A stretch of 64,000 nt of DNA, taken from positions 1,612,001 through 1,676,000 of the forward strand of contig NZ_CP102252.1 in assembly GCF_025145645.1 (NCBI RefSeq). The letters run 5' to 3'. The notes below the pieces were generated by a model. That model was not told where the DNA came from, did not search any database, and saw nothing but the letters and a program-made list of their open reading frames with translations. The translations under genes and the position numbers were made by a program. Positions 1 to 9,350 of the stretch are shown here, piece by piece (positions within the stretch are counted from its first letter, which is position 1; every line of letters starts with the position of its first letter). Source of the stretch: Alistipes senegalensis JC50 (lineage in GTDB: Bacteria; Bacteroidota; Bacteroidia; Bacteroidales; Rikenellaceae).

Positions 1-2
1 TC

Positions 3-2366
3 GGAATGGAGGTCGATGAACAGTCGATCGCCCAGGTCGTGGTCGTGGGCAAGCGGGTCGCCATGGTCTTCAAGGGCGACACCATGATCTACAATGCCGG
101 AGCATTCAAAACGATGGCCGACGACCGCTTCGAGGAGCTGTTGAAACAGCTTCCGGGGGTCGAGGTCCGGGACAACAAGATCCTCGCCGGCGGCGAGGAG
201 GTCAAACGGGTGCTGATCGACGGCAAAAACCTCTTCGGCAACAAATCCCAGTACGCGCTGACCGACCTCGAAGCCTCGGATGTCAAGAGCGTGCGGGTCT
301 ACGAAGAACTGAGCCCCGAGGCCAAGCGGCTGGGCAACACCACGGCCCGGAAAGAGAAGGTGATGAACGTCGAGACCAAATCGAAACGCAGCGTCCTTCA
401 GGGCGGCAGTCTGGAAGCCTCGGTCGGCGCGAGCCTCGAAAAGGACTACTCCGGGCGTCGTGAGATCCGCCATTCGGAGGCCGGAACCTACTACCGCAAC
501 AGCGAAAAAGGCAACTGGCGGATCGAAACCTCCAACCTGAAGGACGACAACTCCCGGGCGGAGAGCGCTTCGTTCGATTCGAAACTCACGCCGACGAAGC
601 AGACCGACGCCCAGGCGGAGTACACCTACCGCCGCGGCGACTCGACCTCGGTTTCGACCGCGGTCGGTTTCCAGCGCCGCCGCCAGAGCCGCATCTCCCG
701 CTCGATGACGGAGTATTTCCCGACCGACGATTATGCCCTGCGCACCGAGGAGAACTCCGGGGAGTCCCTCTCCAAAGCCCTCTCGGCGAATCTCTCCAAC
801 CTGACAAGCGTCCGGCGCGGAAAAAATTCTTTTTTCGCCATGACGGACTTCTCGTTCGACAACAATTCGTCGCTGAGCCGCAACTCCACCTCCCAGCGTA
901 TCGACGACGACGAGACCCGCACACTCCTCAACAACGACTCCGACAACCGGAATCTCAGTTTCAACATCCGACTCAACTATTACATTTCCCTCTCCGAAAA
1001 ATCGTCGCTGTCGTTCTGGGTCAACGGCGATTACGGCACGCAGGACCAGGACGGCTGGCAGATCGACACGGCGGCCTCGGTGCAGGGCCTGCAAGTCAAA
1101 CTGCGCAACAACGGCGACGGTCTCAGGTACAGCTACGAAACATCGGTCGATTACGGCTACAAGATCGGGGAGAATCTCCGGTTCTCGGCCGCCTACTCCT
1201 TCAAGCGCAGCTACGACCGCTCGAAGATGCTGTCCGTGGATTTTCTCGACGATCCGCAGGGAACGCTGGACCCCGTGAACTCCTACAACTACACGAACGA
1301 CAGCTATTCGCACAGCCTGCAAGCCGGCCTGAATTACAGCCGCGACGGACTCTGGATCATAGGCACCCTCACGGGAGTGGTCTATCAGATCGCCCGCAGC
1401 GAACGCTTTCCGGAGAAGGAACGCTTCCCGAGGCAGTTCTACCAGCTGAATCCCTGGTTCAGCCTTATGGCCGGCCAATCCAAAAGGCGGTTCACCCTCA
1501 ACATCAGCTCCTTTTCGCAGATGATCCCGACCGAATCGCTGCGCTCGACGATCGACGCCACGAACCCCCTCTCGCTGCGGGCCGGAAACCCCGGTCTCAA
1601 ACTGCCGAACGACATGGCGTTGCTGGCAAGAATCTCTTTCAACAACGCACCGAAGGCGCGGACCTTCTCGATCGGGCTCAACGGCGGGTACACCTTCAAC
1701 TACATCGCCTCGCAACGCATCCTGTTCCTCGAAGAGACCTACCTCCCCCAGTACGATTACACGGCCCGGAAGGGTGCGCAGCTCTCGACGCAGACCAACG
1801 TCGGAGGGTGTTACAAACTCGGCGGATCGGCCGATTTCTCCCAACAGATCGCCTCGCTGCGCTCGACGGTGAACGCCGGGATCAACTACAATTTCCAGCA
1901 GACCCCCTATTTCCTCGACGAGACGCTCTGCCACTCGGGCCGCCATGCGCTCTCGTTCCGCGCCGGCTTCGAATCGGGCTTTTCGAGCAAGGTCAAAATC
2001 GCCGTCTCCTCCGTGACCTCGATGAGCTCCTACTCCACGCAGAACAGCACCACGCAGGACCTGCGCGAAACGGTCCGCACCCGGCTGGACCTGCGCTTCG
2101 GAAAGTATTTCGCCTCCGTGGCGAACGCCTACGAATTCTACTGCAACAGCAATTCGCATACGCTCACGCGCCACAACGTGATCCTCAACGCCGCGGCGGG
2201 CCGCAAGTTCGGCAAGGAGAACCGGCTGGGACTTTCGGTGGGCGTCATCGACATCCTCAACCGTCCGGACTATGCTTCGACGGTGTTCGAAACCGACTAC
2301 ATGCGCACCTCCTCGATCTCCTACCTGGGCCGTTACGGCTATCTGCGCATCGCGTACACATTCTGA
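3..2366 (+). CDS. TonB-dependent-receptor-like outer membrane beta-barrel protein (5' partial)
   Basis: The reading frame is open from the first full codon of the window, so the gene starts upstream; the ATG at 6 is probably internal. The first 110 visible residues look like the plug of a TonB-dependent receptor (an LLKQLPGVEV stretch followed by VKRVLIDGKNLFG). The remaining ~670 residues alternate aromatic and polar residues like outer-membrane strands and end in YLRIAYTF, with the C-terminal Phe typical of outer-membrane barrels. It resembles the Bacteroidota outer-membrane barrel family that carries an N-terminal carboxypeptidase-regulatory domain, but that part would lie outside the window. 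The ligand cannot be told. An alpha-galactosidase follows 101 bp downstream behind its own promoter-like site. Confidence 0.8.
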   Translation, partial: GMEVDEQSIAQVVVVGKRVAMVFKGDTMIYNAGAFKTMADDRFEELLKQLPGVEVRDNKILAGGEEVKRVLIDGKNLFGNKSQYALTDLEASDVKSVRVYEELSPEAKRLGNTTARKEKVMNVETKSKRSVLQGGSLEASVGASLEKDYSGRREIRHSEAGTYYRNSEKGNWRIETSNLKDDNSRAESASFDSKLTPTKQTDAQAEYTYRRGDSTSVSTAVGFQRRRQSRISRSMTEYFPTDDYALRTEENSGESLSKALSANLSNLTSVRRGKNSFFAMTDFSFDNNSSLSRNSTSQRIDDDETRTLLNNDSDNRNLSFNIRLNYYISLSEKSSLSFWVNGDYGTQDQDGWQIDTAASVQGLQVKLRNNGDGLRYSYETSVDYGYKIGENLRFSAAYSFKRSYDRSKMLSVDFLDDPQGTLDPVNSYNYTNDSYSHSLQAGLNYSRDGLWIIGTLTGVVYQIARSERFPEKERFPRQFYQLNPWFSLMAGQSKRRFTLNISSFSQMIPTESLRSTIDATNPLSLRAGNPGLKLPNDMALLARISFNNAPKARTFSIGLNGGYTFNYIASQRILFLEETYLPQYDYTARKGAQLSTQTNVGGCYKLGGSADFSQQIASLRSTVNAGINYNFQQTPYFLDETLCHSGRHALSFRAGFESGFSSKVKIAVSSVTSMSSYSTQNSTTQDLRETVRTRLDLRFGKYFASVANAYEFYCNSNSHTLTRHNVILNAAAGRKFGKENRLGLSVGVIDILNRPDYASTVFETDYMRTSSISYLGRYGYLRIAYTF

Positions 2367-2428
2367 ACGAAACGGAACCGAAATGCGAACGAGTTTCGGA
2401 TTATTTCGGGTATTTTCACATATTTTTG

Positions 2429-2436
2429 TAACTTTG
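2429..2436 (+). promoter_or_regulatory. -7 element upstream of the alpha-galactosidase gene
   Basis: TAACTTTG matches the Bacteroidota -7 consensus TAnnTTTG and lies 31 bp before the ATG at 2468, giving a short leader. I see no clear TTG about 19-20 bp upstream, so this rests on the -7 element only. Confidence 0.45.
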
Positions 2437-2467
2437 GAGTCGTAACGACATTTATAGACCCCAACCC

Positions 2468-4669
2468 ATGATGAAACGACTGCTAACCATCCTCTCCGCC
2501 GCGCTGACCGCAGGCGCGGTGTCCGCCGCTGCCCCGCAGCAGCTCATCGACATCCGCACCGACGACGTATCGATCGTGCTCGCCGCCCGTCCGGACGGAG
2601 AGGTTCATTTCCGCCACTTCGGAAGCCGCATCGACGACCCCTCTCCGCTGGCCGACTACAAGAGCTCCCGCCGTGCCGACCACGGAACCGACGACCTGGC
2701 CTGCCCCGCGATGGGCGGGCGGAATTTCCGCGAACCGGCCCTGCGCATCACCCACGCCGACGGGGATATGAACACCGATTTGCGCTACGTGTCGCACTCG
2801 TCACGGCAGCTGGCCGATCCCAACGTCACCGAGACGGTCGTGAAGATGACCGACTGCTGTCAGGCGCTGGATGTCGAACTGGTCTTCACGGCCTACGCCC
2901 GGGAGAACGTCATCACCACGCACACGGTGATCCGCAACCGCGAGGAGGGTCCCGTCACGCTCCACAGCTTCTATTCCTCGGCCGTGACGCTGAAATCCGA
3001 CAAATACCTGCTGACGCACCTCTACGGCGCCTGGGCGCGCGAAGCGCAGGTCGATCACACGCTGCTGACCCACGGGTCGAAAAGCATCGAGTCGATGCGC
3101 GAGGTGCGCACCACCCACACCGAAAATCCCGCCTTCATGCTCACGCTGGGCAGCGGATCGTTCAGCGAGAACTGCGGCGAGGTCATCGCCGGGGCGCTGG
3201 CGTGGAGCGGGAATTTCCGGCTCAACTTCGAGGTGGACGAATACGACGTGCTGACCGTGCTGGCCGGGGCCAACCCCAACGGCTCGGAATACCGGCTGCG
3301 CCCGGGCGAATCGTTCACCACGCCGGAGATGATCTACACCCACTCGCTGCGCGGCGCAGGAGGCGCCTCGCGCAACCTCCACGACTGGGGGCGCAACTAC
3401 GGCGTCTACCACGCCGAACGGGTGGTCCCGACGCTGCTCAACAGCTGGGAAGGGGCCTATTTCGACTTCGACGCCAAGGTGCTGAAACAGATGATCGACG
3501 ACGCGGCCTCGATGGGGCTCGAAATGTTCGTGCTCGACGACGGATGGTTCGGCAACAAATATCCGCGCAACGCCGCCAACGCCGGACTGGGCGACTGGCA
3601 GGTCAACCGGAAGAAACTCCCGGCAGGCATCGACGACATCGCCTCGTACGCACACCGCAAGGGGCTGAAATTCGGCATCTGGATCGAACCCGAAATGGTC
3701 AACCCCAAGAGCGAACTGGCCGAGAGGCATCCCGACTGGATCGTGCGCCCGCCGAAGCGCGAAGCGCCCGAAACCCGCAGACAATGGCTGCTGGACCTCT
3801 CGAACCCCGCCGTGCAGGACTTCGTCTTCGAGACGTTCGACAACACGATGAAGCTCTCGGACAAGATCGACTACATCAAGTGGGACGCCAACCGCAACGC
3901 CAACAACGTGGGTTCGGCCTACCTCCCCGCCGACGAACAGTCGCACTTCTGGATCGACTACGCGCAGGGATTCTATAAGGTGATGGAGCGCATCCGCGCC
4001 AAGTATCCCGACGTGCTGATCCAAGCCTGCGCTTCGGGCGGCGGCCGCGTGGAGTACGGGGCGCTGCGGTATTTCGACGAGTTCTGGACCAGCGACAACA
4101 CCGAAGCGTTGTCGAGGGCCCGCATCCAGTACGGCACGAGCCTCTTCTATCCGGCCGTGGCGATGGGTTCGCACGTCTCGGCCGTGCCCAACCACCAGAC
4201 GGGCAACGTCACGCCGATCAAGTTCCGCTTCGACATGGCCTGCGCCGGACGCCTCGGCATGGAGCTCCAGCCCAAGCAGATGACCGACGCCGAGAAGGAG
4301 TTCGCGCGCCGCGCCATCGCCAGCTACAAGGAGTACCGCGACATCGTGATGCAAGGCGACCTCTACCGCATCGGCACGCCCTACGACGAGAACGGATGCT
4401 ACGGCGTGCTGTACGTCGCCAAGGACAAGCGGCAGGCCGTGCTGTTCGCTTACAGCCTGCGTTACCAGGGGCGTTCGCTGATCCCGAAATTCCGCCTCGA
4501 CGGACTCGACCCCAAGACGGGATACACCGTGCGGGAGCTGAACGTCGATAAACCCCGCTTCTGGTTCGACGGAAAGACCCTCAGCGGAGAACTGCTCATG
4601 AACGCCGGCATCAATCCCCATCTGTCGAAGATATACGACAGCGCAGTATTCATCCTGAAAGCCAAGTGA
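2468..4669 (+). CDS. Secreted alpha-galactosidase, GH36 family
   Basis: A 733-residue protein of normal GH36 length with a Sec signal peptide (about residues 1-21, ending AVSAA), so it probably acts in the periplasm. GH36 enzymes release terminal alpha-galactose (melibiose, raffinose, galactomannan side chains) with retention. Visible hallmarks are a FVLDDGWFG motif near residue 355, YIKWDANRN with the expected nucleophile Asp473, the CASGGGR segment, and TSDNTEA with the expected acid/base Asp543. The ATG gives a good signal peptide and sits just after a -7 element. The next gene begins 8 bp after the stop, so the two are probably co-transcribed. Other GH36 activities (alpha-N-acetylgalactosaminidase) cannot be excluded. 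Confidence 0.92.
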   Translation: MMKRLLTILSAALTAGAVSAAAPQQLIDIRTDDVSIVLAARPDGEVHFRHFGSRIDDPSPLADYKSSRRADHGTDDLACPAMGGRNFREPALRITHADGDMNTDLRYVSHSSRQLADPNVTETVVKMTDCCQALDVELVFTAYARENVITTHTVIRNREEGPVTLHSFYSSAVTLKSDKYLLTHLYGAWAREAQVDHTLLTHGSKSIESMREVRTTHTENPAFMLTLGSGSFSENCGEVIAGALAWSGNFRLNFEVDEYDVLTVLAGANPNGSEYRLRPGESFTTPEMIYTHSLRGAGGASRNLHDWGRNYGVYHAERVVPTLLNSWEGAYFDFDAKVLKQMIDDAASMGLEMFVLDDGWFGNKYPRNAANAGLGDWQVNRKKLPAGIDDIASYAHRKGLKFGIWIEPEMVNPKSELAERHPDWIVRPPKREAPETRRQWLLDLSNPAVQDFVFETFDNTMKLSDKIDYIKWDANRNANNVGSAYLPADEQSHFWIDYAQGFYKVMERIRAKYPDVLIQACASGGGRVEYGALRYFDEFWTSDNTEALSRARIQYGTSLFYPAVAMGSHVSAVPNHQTGNVTPIKFRFDMACAGRLGMELQPKQMTDAEKEFARRAIASYKEYRDIVMQGDLYRIGTPYDENGCYGVLYVAKDKRQAVLFAYSLRYQGRSLIPKFRLDGLDPKTGYTVRELNVDKPRFWFDGKTLSGELLMNAGINPHLSKIYDSAVFILKAK

Positions 4670-4676
4670 CGGGTCC

Positions 4677-6287
4677 ATGAAACTGCGGAAGCCCATATTC
4701 CTGCTCCGAAGCCTGCTGTTGTCCGGCATGGCCGTGCTGACCGCCTGCGGCCGGAACGACACCGCCACGCTCGAAGGAGAATTGGACTATATGATCAGGA
4801 ACAAGCGGCTTTTCGACGAAAAGAAGGAGGAGCGCATCGACGGATTCCGGCGGATGCTGTGTATGACCAGACTGACCCCAGAGCAGGAGTACGCGATCAA
4901 CGACAGTCTCAGCGAAGTTTTCTACAAATACCGGCTCGACTCCGCCATCCGCTACGGAGAACGCAATCTGGAACTCGCCCGCCGGCTCGGCGACCGGGAG
5001 CGCTGCGCCTCCGCCGCAATCCGGCTCGCGCGATTCTACTCCTCCCGCGGCGCCTGCATCGAGGCCCGGCAGCTGCTCGACTCGATCCGCAGGGAGCTGC
5101 CTCCCGGCTTTCTCGAACTCTATTACCGGACCTACATCTTCTTCTACGACTGCTACGGGGTCTTCTCCGGCTCCAGCCGGCCGACGAACAACCGGGCGGT
5201 TTACCGGGATTCGCTCCGGCGGCATCTCGGAATCCCGGCCAATACGTCCGAAACCAGGGAGCAGGCCGAACAACGGCTGCTGAACCAACTCACGCAGATA
5301 CCGCCCGGAACCCCCGATTATGCCATGATCGCCAACTCCCTGGGCAGCCACTACCGGGCGAACGGCGACGACTGGCTGGCGAAAAAATATTACACCCTCT
5401 CGGCGATCGCCGACATTCAGAACGCCACGAAGGAGAACGACGCGATACTCTCCCTGGCGAAAGTCTACTTCGATCACAAGGATTATTCGAGGGCCTACAA
5501 ATACACCCAGTCGGCCCTCGAAGACGCCCTTTGCAGCAACATGCAGTTCCGGATCGTGCGGATGACGGAACTCGCCTCGATCATCATCGCCTCGCACCAG
5601 GACAAAGAGGCCAAAACCAAGGTCAAACTGCAACACTATCTGATCCTGATCAGCGTCCTTTCGGCGGTGCTCATCCTGCTGTTCGTATTCGTCTACAAGC
5701 AGGTGAGGAAGCTCTCGCGGGTGCGGAAAGAGCTCTCGGGGACCAATGCCGAACTCGCCCGGCTCAACATCGAGCTGAACGAGATCAACGAACAGCTCTC
5801 CGACGCCAACGCCGTCAAGGTGCAGTACATCGCCCGCTTCTTCGACCTCTGCTCGATGTACATCGACAAGATGGACAACTACCGCAAGTCGCTGAAAAAA
5901 CTGGCGCAGGAGCGGCAGCCCGACGAACTCTACCGCCGGCTGAAATCGACCTCCATGCTCGAAAACGAGCAGGAGGAGCTTTTCCGGAATTTCGACGAAA
6001 TCTTCCTGAACCTCTACCCGACCTTCATCGAGGAGTTCAACGAACTGCTGGTCGAGAGCGAGCGGATCACGCCGAAATCCGGGGATCTGCTGAACAAGGA
6101 GCTGCGCATCTACGCCCTGATCCGGTTGGGCATCACCGACAGCGTAAGGATCGCATCGTTTCTGCGCTGTTCGCTGAGCACGGTCTATAATTACCGGACC
6201 CGGATGAGAAACCGGGCCGCCGCCTCGCGGGAGGATTTCGAAAAAAAGGTCATGAAAATCGGAGGCATACACAGAAACGACGCGTGA
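4677..6287 (+). CDS. DUF6377-type membrane-bound transcriptional regulator
   Basis: 536 residues. An N-terminal hydrophobic segment ends in a lipobox-like LTAC. A helical, TPR-like region runs to about residue 310, with one clear membrane span around residues 322-342, a coiled coil around 345-385, and a C-terminal region ending in LRCSLSTVYNYRTRMRN, which reads like a helix-turn-helix recognition segment. This architecture (periplasmic TPRs, one span, cytoplasmic DNA-binding end) fits Bacteroidota DUF6377 regulators, which often sit beside carbohydrate genes. It lies 8 bp behind the alpha-galactosidase and 202 bp before the oxidoreductase/Tat operon, so it may control either or both. Domain name by recall; ligand unknown. 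Confidence 0.7.
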   Translation: MKLRKPIFLLRSLLLSGMAVLTACGRNDTATLEGELDYMIRNKRLFDEKKEERIDGFRRMLCMTRLTPEQEYAINDSLSEVFYKYRLDSAIRYGERNLELARRLGDRERCASAAIRLARFYSSRGACIEARQLLDSIRRELPPGFLELYYRTYIFFYDCYGVFSGSSRPTNNRAVYRDSLRRHLGIPANTSETREQAEQRLLNQLTQIPPGTPDYAMIANSLGSHYRANGDDWLAKKYYTLSAIADIQNATKENDAILSLAKVYFDHKDYSRAYKYTQSALEDALCSNMQFRIVRMTELASIIIASHQDKEAKTKVKLQHYLILISVLSAVLILLFVFVYKQVRKLSRVRKELSGTNAELARLNIELNEINEQLSDANAVKVQYIARFFDLCSMYIDKMDNYRKSLKKLAQERQPDELYRRLKSTSMLENEQEELFRNFDEIFLNLYPTFIEEFNELLVESERITPKSGDLLNKELRIYALIRLGITDSVRIASFLRCSLSTVYNYRTRMRNRAAASREDFEKKVMKIGGIHRNDA

Positions 6288-6300
6288 AAAGTTACAGAAT

Positions 6301-6421
6301 CACTACATTTTTTCGGCCCTTCCGGAATATCAACCGGCTGAAAAATAGTAATATAAACAAAAACAGGCACTACATTTTCAGGTATAGTTTTCCGAACCGA
6401 TATTTATAAAGGCTATTTTTG
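6301..6421 (+). promoter_or_regulatory. Promoter region of the oxidoreductase-Tat operon with a repeated 11-mer
   Basis: A -7 element TATTTTTG lies at 6414-6421, 68 bp before the ATG at 6490. Upstream, the 11-mer CACTACATTTT occurs twice in direct orientation (6301-6311 and 6369-6379), 68 bp apart. It could be a binding site for a regulator such as the DUF6377 protein just upstream; that link is inference. No clear TTG -33 element is seen. Confidence 0.4.
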
Positions 6422-6489
6422 TAAAGCAGACCGCCGATCTCGGGATTCGGGGGATTCTGCCGAGTTAATCAACCTTTACCAAACTACAA

Positions 6490-7563
6490 ATGAACCCCAT
6501 CAGAATCGGTTTGATCGGCCTCGGCCGAATGGGAGGATTTTTCCTCGAAGAACTCCGGAAGAGCGAAAAATGGGAGGTCGCCAGCATCTGCGACATATCG
6601 CCCGAATCGCGCGCCCGGGCCCGGGAACTCGCCCCGGAGGCGAAAGTGATCGCCGACGAACAGGAAATCTTCGACGACCCCACCATACAGGCCGTGGGAC
6701 TGTTCGCCCTGGCCGACTCGCGGAAATCGCAGATCGAAAAGGCTTTCGCCAGCGGAAAACACGTCATTGCCGAAAAACCCATTTCCGACAACGTCGAAAA
6801 CGAATGGAAAGCCGTGGAACTGGCCGAAAACACGCCGCTCTTCTCCACGGTCAACCTCTATCTGCGCAACTCCTGGTATCACAATACGATCAAGGATTTC
6901 ATCGCCCAGGGCGAGATCGGCGAACTGGCCATCATCCGGGTCTGCCACATGACCCCGGGACTGGCCCCCGGCGAAGGGCACGAGTTCGAAGGCCCGGCAT
7001 TCCACGACTGCGGCATGCACTACGTGGACATCGCGCGCTGGTATGCCGGTTCGGAGTTCAAGACCTGGAACGCCCAGGCCGTGCGGATGTGGAACTACAA
7101 GGAGCCGTGGTGGCTCCAATGCCACGGCACGTTCGAGAACGGCGTGGTGTTCGACATCACCCAGGGGCACGTCTACGGACAGCTGGCCAAGGACCAGACG
7201 CACAACTCCTACATAGACATCATCGGCACGAAGGGCATCGCCCGCATGACCCACGACTTCAAGACCGCGATCGTCGAACTCCACGGCGTGACGCAAACCC
7301 ACCGGCTCATACAGCCCTACGGCGGCAAAAACATCGACGTGCTGTGCAAACTCTTCGCCGAGTCGATCGAAACGGGCCGCCGCAGCGCGTCGCTCCCCAC
7401 GTTCCGCGATGCGGCGAAGGCTTCGGAATACGCCTGGCGGTTCCTGCAGGACGCCCGCAAACACGACCTGCCGGCCATCGGCGAGCTGGAGACGCTCCGG
7501 CAGATCCACGAACGCCGCCGCACGATGAAAAACGGATACGGCCTGCTCCGCAAACATGCCTGA
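6490..7563 (+). CDS. Gfo/Idh/MocA family oxidoreductase (cytoplasmic)
   Basis: 357 residues. The N-terminal Rossmann fold has IGLIGLGRMGG (residues 6-16) for NAD(P) binding, and the family motif EKP is at residues 95-97. The C-terminal half has the HDCGMHYVDIARW segment with His and Asp expected in the active site. No signal peptide is visible, unlike its relative at 7844. The family oxidises or reduces sugar hydroxyls, often at C3. First gene of a run with tatA, a second oxidoreductase, a DUF1080 protein, a TIM-barrel protein and tatC. In 3-keto-glycoside pathways one oxidoreductase makes the 3-keto sugar and another regenerates the free sugar; which role this one plays is inference. Confidence 0.85.
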   Translation: MNPIRIGLIGLGRMGGFFLEELRKSEKWEVASICDISPESRARARELAPEAKVIADEQEIFDDPTIQAVGLFALADSRKSQIEKAFASGKHVIAEKPISDNVENEWKAVELAENTPLFSTVNLYLRNSWYHNTIKDFIAQGEIGELAIIRVCHMTPGLAPGEGHEFEGPAFHDCGMHYVDIARWYAGSEFKTWNAQAVRMWNYKEPWWLQCHGTFENGVVFDITQGHVYGQLAKDQTHNSYIDIIGTKGIARMTHDFKTAIVELHGVTQTHRLIQPYGGKNIDVLCKLFAESIETGRRSASLPTFRDAAKASEYAWRFLQDARKHDLPAIGELETLRQIHERRRTMKNGYGLLRKHA

Positions 7564-7609
7564 ACGACAAACGACAAGATCTGATTAAACCTCTAAAAAA
7601 CTATCGACC

Positions 7610-7819
7610 ATGAACAATCCACTATTTTTCGGCAACCTGGGTGCCGGCGAGATCATCGTCATCGCGCTCATCGTCCTGCTGCTTTTCGGCGGTAAAAAGA
7701 TCCCCGAGCTCATGAAGGGAATCGGAAAGGGCGTCCGGAGCTTCAAGGAGGGGATGAACAATATCGAAAAGGATATCGAAAATCCCGACCCGGACCCCAA
7801 AGACAAGACCAATCACTAA
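7610..7819 (+). CDS. tatA: Twin-arginine translocase subunit TatA/TatE
   Basis: 69 residues. A short N-terminal hydrophobic helix (EIIVIALIVLLLFGG, about residues 14-28) is followed by the FGGKKIPEL hinge, an amphipathic helix (MKGIGKGVRSFKEG) and an acidic/charged tail. This is the standard TatA layout and length. The conserved FGNLGAGE just before the helix also fits. TatA forms the pore through which folded proteins with RR signals cross the inner membrane. It sits between two oxidoreductase genes, and tatC lies at the end of the same gene run. No tatB is seen, as expected for a TatAC-type system. Confidence 0.93.
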   Translation: MNNPLFFGNLGAGEIIVIALIVLLLFGGKKIPELMKGIGKGVRSFKEGMNNIEKDIENPDPDPKDKTNH

Positions 7820-7843
7820 TCCAACCTTAAAATCTCTGAAACG

Positions 7844-9316
7844 ATGTCAAACGAAATGTCGAGAAGAAAGTTCCTGAAAACAGGAGCTGCCGCCGCACTC
7901 GGTCTGGCGGTCGTGCCCAGCACGGTGTTAGGTAAAAAATTCGGCCACACCGCCCCCAGCGACAAGCTCAACATCCTGGGCGTGGGTATCGGAGGCCGCG
8001 GCGCCTCGGTGCTGAAAGGGCTCGAAAGCCAGAACATCATCGGCCTGTGCGACGTGGACTGGAAATACGCCGACCACGTGTTCAAGCGCTACCCGGCAGC
8101 CAAGAAGTACAACGACTACCGCAAGATGTACGACGAACTGCTCAAATCGGCCGACGCCGTAATGGTCGCCACGGCCGACCACACGCACGCCATCATCGCC
8201 GCCGACGCCATCACGGCCGGCAAGCACGTCTACGTCGAAAAGCCGCTGACCCACACCGTCTACGAATCGCGCCTGCTGACCAAACTGGCCGACAAGCACA
8301 AGGTAGCCACCCAGATGGGCAACCAGGGAGCTTCGGGCGAGGGCGTCCGCAAGGTCTGCGAATGGATCTGGAACGGCGAGATCGGCGAGGTGCGCAAGGT
8401 GGAGACCTTCACCGACCGTCCGATCTGGCCGCAGGGACTGGCCCGTCCCGAGAACGACGAGCGCATTCCGAAGACGATGAACTGGGACGCCTTCATCGGT
8501 CCGGCCCCCTACCGGCCCTACAACTCGATCTATACGCCGTGGAACTTCCGCGGATGGTGGGACTTCGGCACCGGCGCCCTGGGCGACATGGCCTGCCACA
8601 TCCTGCATCCGGTGTTCAAGGCCCTGAAGCTGGGCTCCCCGACCAAGGTTCAGGGCAGCTCGACGCTGCTTCTGAACGAATCCGCCCCCATGGCGCAGCG
8701 GGTGAAGTTCGTCTTCCCGGCCCGCGACAACATGCCGAAGGTGGCCATGCCGGAGGTCGAAGTGCACTGGTACGACGGCGGTCTGATGCCGGAGCGTCCC
8801 GAAGGGCTGCCCGCAGGCAAGGACCTGAACATGAGCGGCGGCGGCGCGATCTTCTACGGCACGAAGGATACGCTGATCTGCGGATGCTACGGCAAGGACC
8901 CCTACCTGGTTTCGGGCCGCGTGCCCGAGGCTCCGAAGGTGCTGCGCGAGATCACCGAATCGCACCAGATGGACTGGGTGCGCGCCTGCAAGGAGGACCC
9001 CGAATACCGCACGCCGAGCGCCTCGGACTTCAGCGAGGCCGGACCGTTCAACGAGATGGTCGTCATGGGCGTACTGGCCGTGCGTCTGCAAAGCCTCAAC
9101 CGGGAGCTCGAATGGGACGGTGAAAACATGCGTTTCACGAACATTCCCGACGATGCCATGATCAAGACGGTCATCAAGGACGGTTTCCACATCAAGGACG
9201 GACACCCGACCTTCGACAAGACCTGGACCGATCCGGTCAACGCGCAGCAGTTCGCGCAGGAACTCATCAAACACACCTACCGCGACGGTTGGAAACTGCC
9301 CGACATGCCGCGCTGA
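7844..9316 (+). CDS. Tat-exported Gfo/Idh/MocA family oxidoreductase
   Basis: 490 residues. The N-terminus MSNEMSRRKFLKTG carries a twin-arginine signal (Arg7-Arg8) followed by a hydrophobic stretch ending near VLG (residue 29), so the enzyme is likely folded with its nucleotide and exported by Tat. The Rossmann motif is LGVGIGGRG (about residues 45-53) and the EKP motif is residues 132-134. The length and the C-terminal extension match the long periplasmic Gfo/Idh/MocA proteins of Bacteroidota. It starts 24 bp after tatA, so the translocase component and its probable cargo share a transcript. Likely role: oxidising glycosides, or reducing keto-sugars, in the periplasm. Confidence 0.9.
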   Translation: MSNEMSRRKFLKTGAAAALGLAVVPSTVLGKKFGHTAPSDKLNILGVGIGGRGASVLKGLESQNIIGLCDVDWKYADHVFKRYPAAKKYNDYRKMYDELLKSADAVMVATADHTHAIIAADAITAGKHVYVEKPLTHTVYESRLLTKLADKHKVATQMGNQGASGEGVRKVCEWIWNGEIGEVRKVETFTDRPIWPQGLARPENDERIPKTMNWDAFIGPAPYRPYNSIYTPWNFRGWWDFGTGALGDMACHILHPVFKALKLGSPTKVQGSSTLLLNESAPMAQRVKFVFPARDNMPKVAMPEVEVHWYDGGLMPERPEGLPAGKDLNMSGGGAIFYGTKDTLICGCYGKDPYLVSGRVPEAPKVLREITESHQMDWVRACKEDPEYRTPSASDFSEAGPFNEMVVMGVLAVRLQSLNRELEWDGENMRFTNIPDDAMIKTVIKDGFHIKDGHPTFDKTWTDPVNAQQFAQELIKHTYRDGWKLPDMPR

Positions 9317-9350
9317 ACAAATTCGTAAAACCTAAAAAAACAGAAAGAAT

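Noticed and set aside
2801..4768. A 655-codon minus-strand ORF over the alpha-galactosidase gene
   Set aside because: Same shadow effect; the plus strand encodes a complete GH36 enzyme with catalytic residues.
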